Shown piece after piece: positions 60,879 through 64,000 of a DNA stretch of 64,000 nt. Below the pieces are notes generated by a model. The model did no database searches. It was not told where the DNA came from and was given only the letters and a program-made list of their open reading frames with translations. This DNA comes from Mesonia sp008017825. Its GTDB lineage: Bacteria > Bacteroidota > Bacteroidia > Flavobacteriales > Flavobacteriaceae. A program made the position numbers and the translations under genes. The first letter of the stretch is position 1. Each line of letters opens with the position of its first letter. The stretch is taken from positions 310,001-374,000 of the forward strand of contig NZ_VRLS01000086.1 of assembly GCF_008017825.1 (NCBI RefSeq), read 5' to 3'.

Positions 60879-61921
60879 TGAAAGCAACTTATCACAAACA
60901 TATTTTAAACTTTAAACGCCCCAGTGGAACCTCTCGGGGCGTTCTTACTACCAAAGAAACTTGGTATATAATTATAGAGAAAGAAGGGAAAAAAGGAATT
61001 GGGGAATGCGGTATATTACGGGGATTGAGTATAGATGACCGTCCCGATTACGAAGAAAAACTCCAATGGCTTTGTGCACATATAGAAGATGATATCAATT
61101 CTCTCTTTACGGAATTAAAAGAGTTTCCTTCTATACTATTCGGGTTAGAAATGGCTTTGCAGTCTTTAGATAGCAAAGATCCTTTTGTTCTCTTTCCCTC
61201 TCATTTTACGGAAGGAAAAGCGGGTATTCCTATCAACGGACTTATTTGGATGGGGGAGAAGTCGTTTATGAAAGAACAAATTGAAGATAAAATCCAACAA
61301 TGCTTTAGTTGTATAAAACTTAAAATAGGAGCCATAGATTTTGATGCCGAAATGGAGCTGCTTCAATATATACGAAAAGAATTTTCAGCTAAAGAAATAG
61401 AACTTCGAGTAGATGCCAATGGAGCATTTCAGTCAGAGGATGCGCTAGAAAAATTAAAGAGGTTAAGCGATTTAAATTTGCATAGCATCGAGCAACCCAT
61501 CCGTCAAGGGCAATGTAAAGAAATGGCTAAACTATGCAATGAAACGCCTTTGCCTATAGCTCTAGATGAAGAATTAATAGGTGTTTTTAATGCTTCCGAT
61601 AAGGAAAAACTAATACAAGAAATTAAACCTCAATATATCATTTTAAAACCGAGTCTTATTGGCGGTTTTCAAGGAACTAAAGAATGGATAAATCTTGCTG
61701 AAAAAAATCAAATAGGTTGGTGGATTACCAGCGCTTTGGAGAGCAATATAGGTTTAAATGCAATTGCACAATTCACGTATTTACAAAATAACCCAATGCC
61801 ACAAGGTTTAGGAACGGGAAGCTTATTTACAAATAATATAGAAAGTCCGTTGCAAGTAAAAGGAGAGAATTTAAATTATAATCCCCAACTAACTTGGGAA
61901 ACTCAACAAATAAAATTTTAG
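60878..61921 (+). CDS. menC: o-Succinylbenzoate synthase
   Basis: MenC dehydrates SHCHC to o-succinylbenzoate in menaquinone synthesis; it belongs to the enolase superfamily. The 347-residue protein has the catalytic Lys in CIKLKIGAIDFDAEM, metal ligands in LRVDANGAFQ, SIEQPIRQG and IALDEELIG, and the second Lys in YIILKPSLIGGF. Some enolase-superfamily members are dipeptide epimerases instead; the menA/menE neighbourhood decides for MenC. It is directly followed by the CPBP gene. Confidence 0.92.
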   Translation: MKATYHKHILNFKRPSGTSRGVLTTKETWYIIIEKEGKKGIGECGILRGLSIDDRPDYEEKLQWLCAHIEDDINSLFTELKEFPSILFGLEMALQSLDSKDPFVLFPSHFTEGKAGIPINGLIWMGEKSFMKEQIEDKIQQCFSCIKLKIGAIDFDAEMELLQYIRKEFSAKEIELRVDANGAFQSEDALEKLKRLSDLNLHSIEQPIRQGQCKEMAKLCNETPLPIALDEELIGVFNASDKEKLIQEIKPQYIILKPSLIGGFQGTKEWINLAEKNQIGWWITSALESNIGLNAIAQFTYLQNNPMPQGLGTGSLFTNNIESPLQVKGENLNYNPQLTWETQQIKF

Positions 61922-62851
61922 ATGTTTATAGAACAAGCCTTTCGTGGTAAGCACGATTTTTGGTTATATTTAGTAGGATCATTAATAGTTGCTTTAGCTG
62001 CTGTTATTGGTCAAATCCCATTAACGGTGGCCATCTTTTTAGAAAATGGTTGGGAAGCTTCTATGATGTCGCAATCCCAAATGATGCAAAGTTTAGACCC
62101 CAACCTTCTCATATTTTTACTCTTACTTTCTTTTGCAGTAGGTTTTATAGGACTTAAAATAGCCCTTAAATACTTACACCACATTAATTTTATGACGATA
62201 ACAACGACAAGGAAAAAGGTAGATTGGGGTAGGATTTTGCTTGGTTTTGGGCTGATAGCTGTATTCTCATCGGTTTCTATACTCATTGATTATCAAAGTA
62301 ACCCAGAAAATTATGTATGGAATTTTAAACCCATACCATTTCTTATACTCTGTTTAATAGCTATTGTGATGGTTCCCATACAAACGAGTATAGAAGAGTA
62401 TTTATTTAGAGGTTATCTTATGCAAGGCTTTGGAGTGCTAGCTAAAAATAAGTGGTTTCCGTTAATGATGACCTCCATCATTTTTGGGCTGTTACATATT
62501 GCTAATCCTGAAGTAGATAAACTAGGTTATCTCATTTTATTTTTTTACATAGGTACAGGTTTGTTTTTAGGAATTATCACTTTAATGGATGAAGGAATGG
62601 AACTGGCTTTAGGTTTTCATGCAGGAAATAACCTTGTCGGAATTATTCTAGTAACCGCAAACTGGACCGCTTTCCAGTCAGAATCACTATTGAAAGATGT
62701 CGCAGAACCTACCATAGGTTTTGATGTTTTCTTACCTTTATTAATCGTATATCCTATCTTTTTTATCATTATGGCAAAAACCTATAAGTGGAAAAATTGG
62801 AAAGAAAAACTTTTTGGTAAAGTTGAAACTCCTGCAGAAATTATAAATTAA
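61922..62851 (+). CDS. CPBP family intramembrane metalloprotease (Abi/CAAX-type)
   Basis: A 309-residue membrane protein with about seven helices and the CPBP motifs: the EExxxR motif in SIEEYLFRGYLMQGFG (about 158-173), the FGLLHIANP His, and LGFHAGNN. The family includes CAAX prenyl proteases and bacteriocin-immunity proteins. It begins right after the menC stop, inside the menaquinone block. Substrate unknown. Confidence 0.91.
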   Translation: MFIEQAFRGKHDFWLYLVGSLIVALAAVIGQIPLTVAIFLENGWEASMMSQSQMMQSLDPNLLIFLLLLSFAVGFIGLKIALKYLHHINFMTITTTRKKVDWGRILLGFGLIAVFSSVSILIDYQSNPENYVWNFKPIPFLILCLIAIVMVPIQTSIEEYLFRGYLMQGFGVLAKNKWFPLMMTSIIFGLLHIANPEVDKLGYLILFFYIGTGLFLGIITLMDEGMELALGFHAGNNLVGIILVTANWTAFQSESLLKDVAEPTIGFDVFLPLLIVYPIFFIIMAKTYKWKNWKEKLFGKVETPAEIIN

Positions 62852-62906
62852 AATAAAATTATTGTTTTGATAACACTCAGTTTTTATTGAAATACAACCT
62901 TTGGTT

Positions 62907-64000
62907 ATGGTAGATAACACAGTTGATTTTACACCACATATACATGAAGATTTTCAGTTGAATAAAAACCAATTGAATGAATCTGGACTTATTCAATTGT
63001 CTACATACTATATTCAAGAAGGAGAACCCCACGAACAAGAGATTGGAAACTTTTTTTTAGAATGGTTAGACGATAAAAGTTTTGTAGAAGTACATACCTC
63101 TGGCTCTACAGGTACCCCAAAAGTTATAAAAATTGAAAAAGAATGGATGGTAAATAGCGCTAAAGCTACCGGTAAATTCTTTAAACTTCCAGAACAAACA
63201 ACGGCGTTATTGTGCTTACCCGCAACCTATATAGCAGGCAAAATGATGTTGGTACGCGCTATGGTTTTAGGTTGGCATATAGAAAGTGTACCTCCAAAAT
63301 CAAATCCCTTAGATCAAATGTATAAACGTTTTGATTTTTGTGCGATGACCCCATTTCAATTAGACAATTCTTTAGCAAGACTGCATTTAATCTCTAAATT
63401 GATTGTGGGAGGCGGAGCTATTTCGCTTCCGCTGAAACAACTTGTTCAAGGGATCTCTACCAAAATCTACGAAACATACGGAATGACAGAAACGGTCACC
63501 CATATTGCAGCTCGTAGGGTAAATTCAAAAAAAAGTAAGAAAAAAGAAATTCCGTTTAAGGTATTACCTAATGTTACGGTAAGTATAGATGAAAGGGGTT
63601 GTTTAATTATTAAGGCACCAGGAGTTTCGTCAGATCCTATTACAACTAATGATATTGTAGAACTGGTAACTTATAAAAAATTCTTTTGGCGAGGAAGAAT
63701 AGATCATGTTATCAATACTGGCGGAATCAAGATTTTTCCAGAACAAGTGGAAAGAAAGTTAGAATCTATAATTCTGCATCGTTTTTTTATCACTTCACTA
63801 CCGGATGATGCGTTGGGAGAGAAAGTAATCTTATTTGTAGAAGCTCCTTTTTCTGAAGAAAGTTTAAAAGATCTAACCGTGCAAATTCACAAACATAAGG
63901 GTTTATCTAAATTTGAAAAACCTAAAAAAATCTATTTTGTAGAAAAGTTTGAAGAAACACATACCGGTAAAATCCATAGAAATCATACCTTAAAAGCTCG
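62907..64000 (+). CDS. menE: o-Succinylbenzoate--CoA ligase (3' end outside window)
   Basis: MenE activates o-succinylbenzoate with ATP and CoA. The frame is open to the right edge after 364 codons. It belongs to the AMP-binding (ANL) superfamily: the P-loop-like motif TSGSTGTPKVIKIEKE (about 65-80), YETYGMTETVTHIAAR (A5-type), and WRGRIDHVINTGGIKIFPEQVE near the end (A8-type, before the hinge). The C-terminal lid's TGKIHRN motif is present. The N-terminus is shorter than most ANL enzymes, as is usual for Bacteroidota MenE. It lies 55 bases after the CPBP gene and completes the menaquinone block. Confidence 0.92.
   Translation, partial: MVDNTVDFTPHIHEDFQLNKNQLNESGLIQLSTYYIQEGEPHEQEIGNFFLEWLDDKSFVEVHTSGSTGTPKVIKIEKEWMVNSAKATGKFFKLPEQTTALLCLPATYIAGKMMLVRAMVLGWHIESVPPKSNPLDQMYKRFDFCAMTPFQLDNSLARLHLISKLIVGGGAISLPLKQLVQGISTKIYETYGMTETVTHIAARRVNSKKSKKKEIPFKVLPNVTVSIDERGCLIIKAPGVSSDPITTNDIVELVTYKKFFWRGRIDHVINTGGIKIFPEQVERKLESIILHRFFITSLPDDALGEKVILFVEAPFSEESLKDLTVQIHKHKGLSKFEKPKKIYFVEKFEETHTGKIHRNHTLKA

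Overview
The window is A+T-rich bacterial chromosome from a member of the Flavobacteriaceae (Bacteroidota). The assignment rests on several things read from the sequence: three tandem genes and one 1162-residue gene that end in type IX secretion (T9SS) type A sorting domains, a gldI gliding-motility peptidyl-prolyl isomerase, many Bacteroidota-type lipoproteins with DUF5683, DUF5686, DUF6503-like and DUF6134-like proteins, menaquinone genes, and TAnnTTTG promoter boxes instead of sigma-70 boxes. No rRNA, tRNA, CRISPR array or intact insertion sequence was recognised. Most of the window is core genome; the accessory signal is in a few short patches.

Layout. 1-1287: the end of a sensor histidine kinase and its OmpR-type response regulator, closed by a bidirectional terminator. 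1341-8279 (minus): a tightly packed run of Gfo/Idh oxidoreductase, 3-hydroxyacyl-CoA dehydrogenase, DUF1015, YggS, exonuclease/GIY-YIG fusion, voltage-gated-type K+ channel and miaA. 8423-11095: three tandem paralogous secreted leucine-rich-repeat proteins. 11192-12960: pcm, a HEPN-like gene and an XRE/DUF4870-like gene broken by one stop codon. 13165-25341: mostly minus-strand housekeeping and envelope genes (EEP phosphatase, DUF5686 barrel, smpB, lipoproteins, double-domain PPIase, gldI, nrnA-like, DUF721, recF), with csbD-like and ndk on the plus strand. 25485-31686 (plus): TPR protein, ribH, small membrane protein, mutL, two rhomboids and a second EEP protein. 31694-36929 (minus): WbqC, lepB, dapB, DUF5683, parB, parA.

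37011-40350 is the most rearranged part. A 2,4-dienoyl-CoA-reductase-like gene is followed by a lipoprotein gene and a decayed FG-GAP/VCBS T9SS gene, and then by a 140-bp second copy of the reductase 5' end. 40442-45192 holds ddl, a PASTA protein, an RluD-type synthase, a REP-like hairpin element, yaaA, a DUF6134-like protein and a group III truncated globin. 45189-45922 is a membrane protein/XRE regulator pair behind two tandem perfect 16-bp palindromes. 45974-49684 is a giant T9SS protein with a small PID-CTERM-like partner. 50087-50344 is an unannotated 3' remnant of an outer-membrane barrel gene. 50364-58913 holds AIM24, pyruvate carboxylase, a uracil-DNA glycosylase family protein, an OmpA lipoprotein, a glycosyltransferase, an HsdR_N-like protein and holA. 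58913-64000 is a menaquinone block (menA, UPF0173 hydrolase, menC, CPBP protease, and menE running off the window).

Working together: menA/menC/menE make menaquinone; the dehydrogenase and the dienoyl-CoA reductase point to fatty-acid turnover; pyruvate carboxylase feeds oxaloacetate; parA/parB handle chromosome partition; lepB, the PPIases and gldI serve the secretion and gliding envelope. I found no clear new multigene defence or biosynthetic system. The best leads are the tandem-palindrome operator, the mosaic T9SS triplet, the HEPN-like gene, and the reductase-fragment duplication around the decayed surface-protein island.
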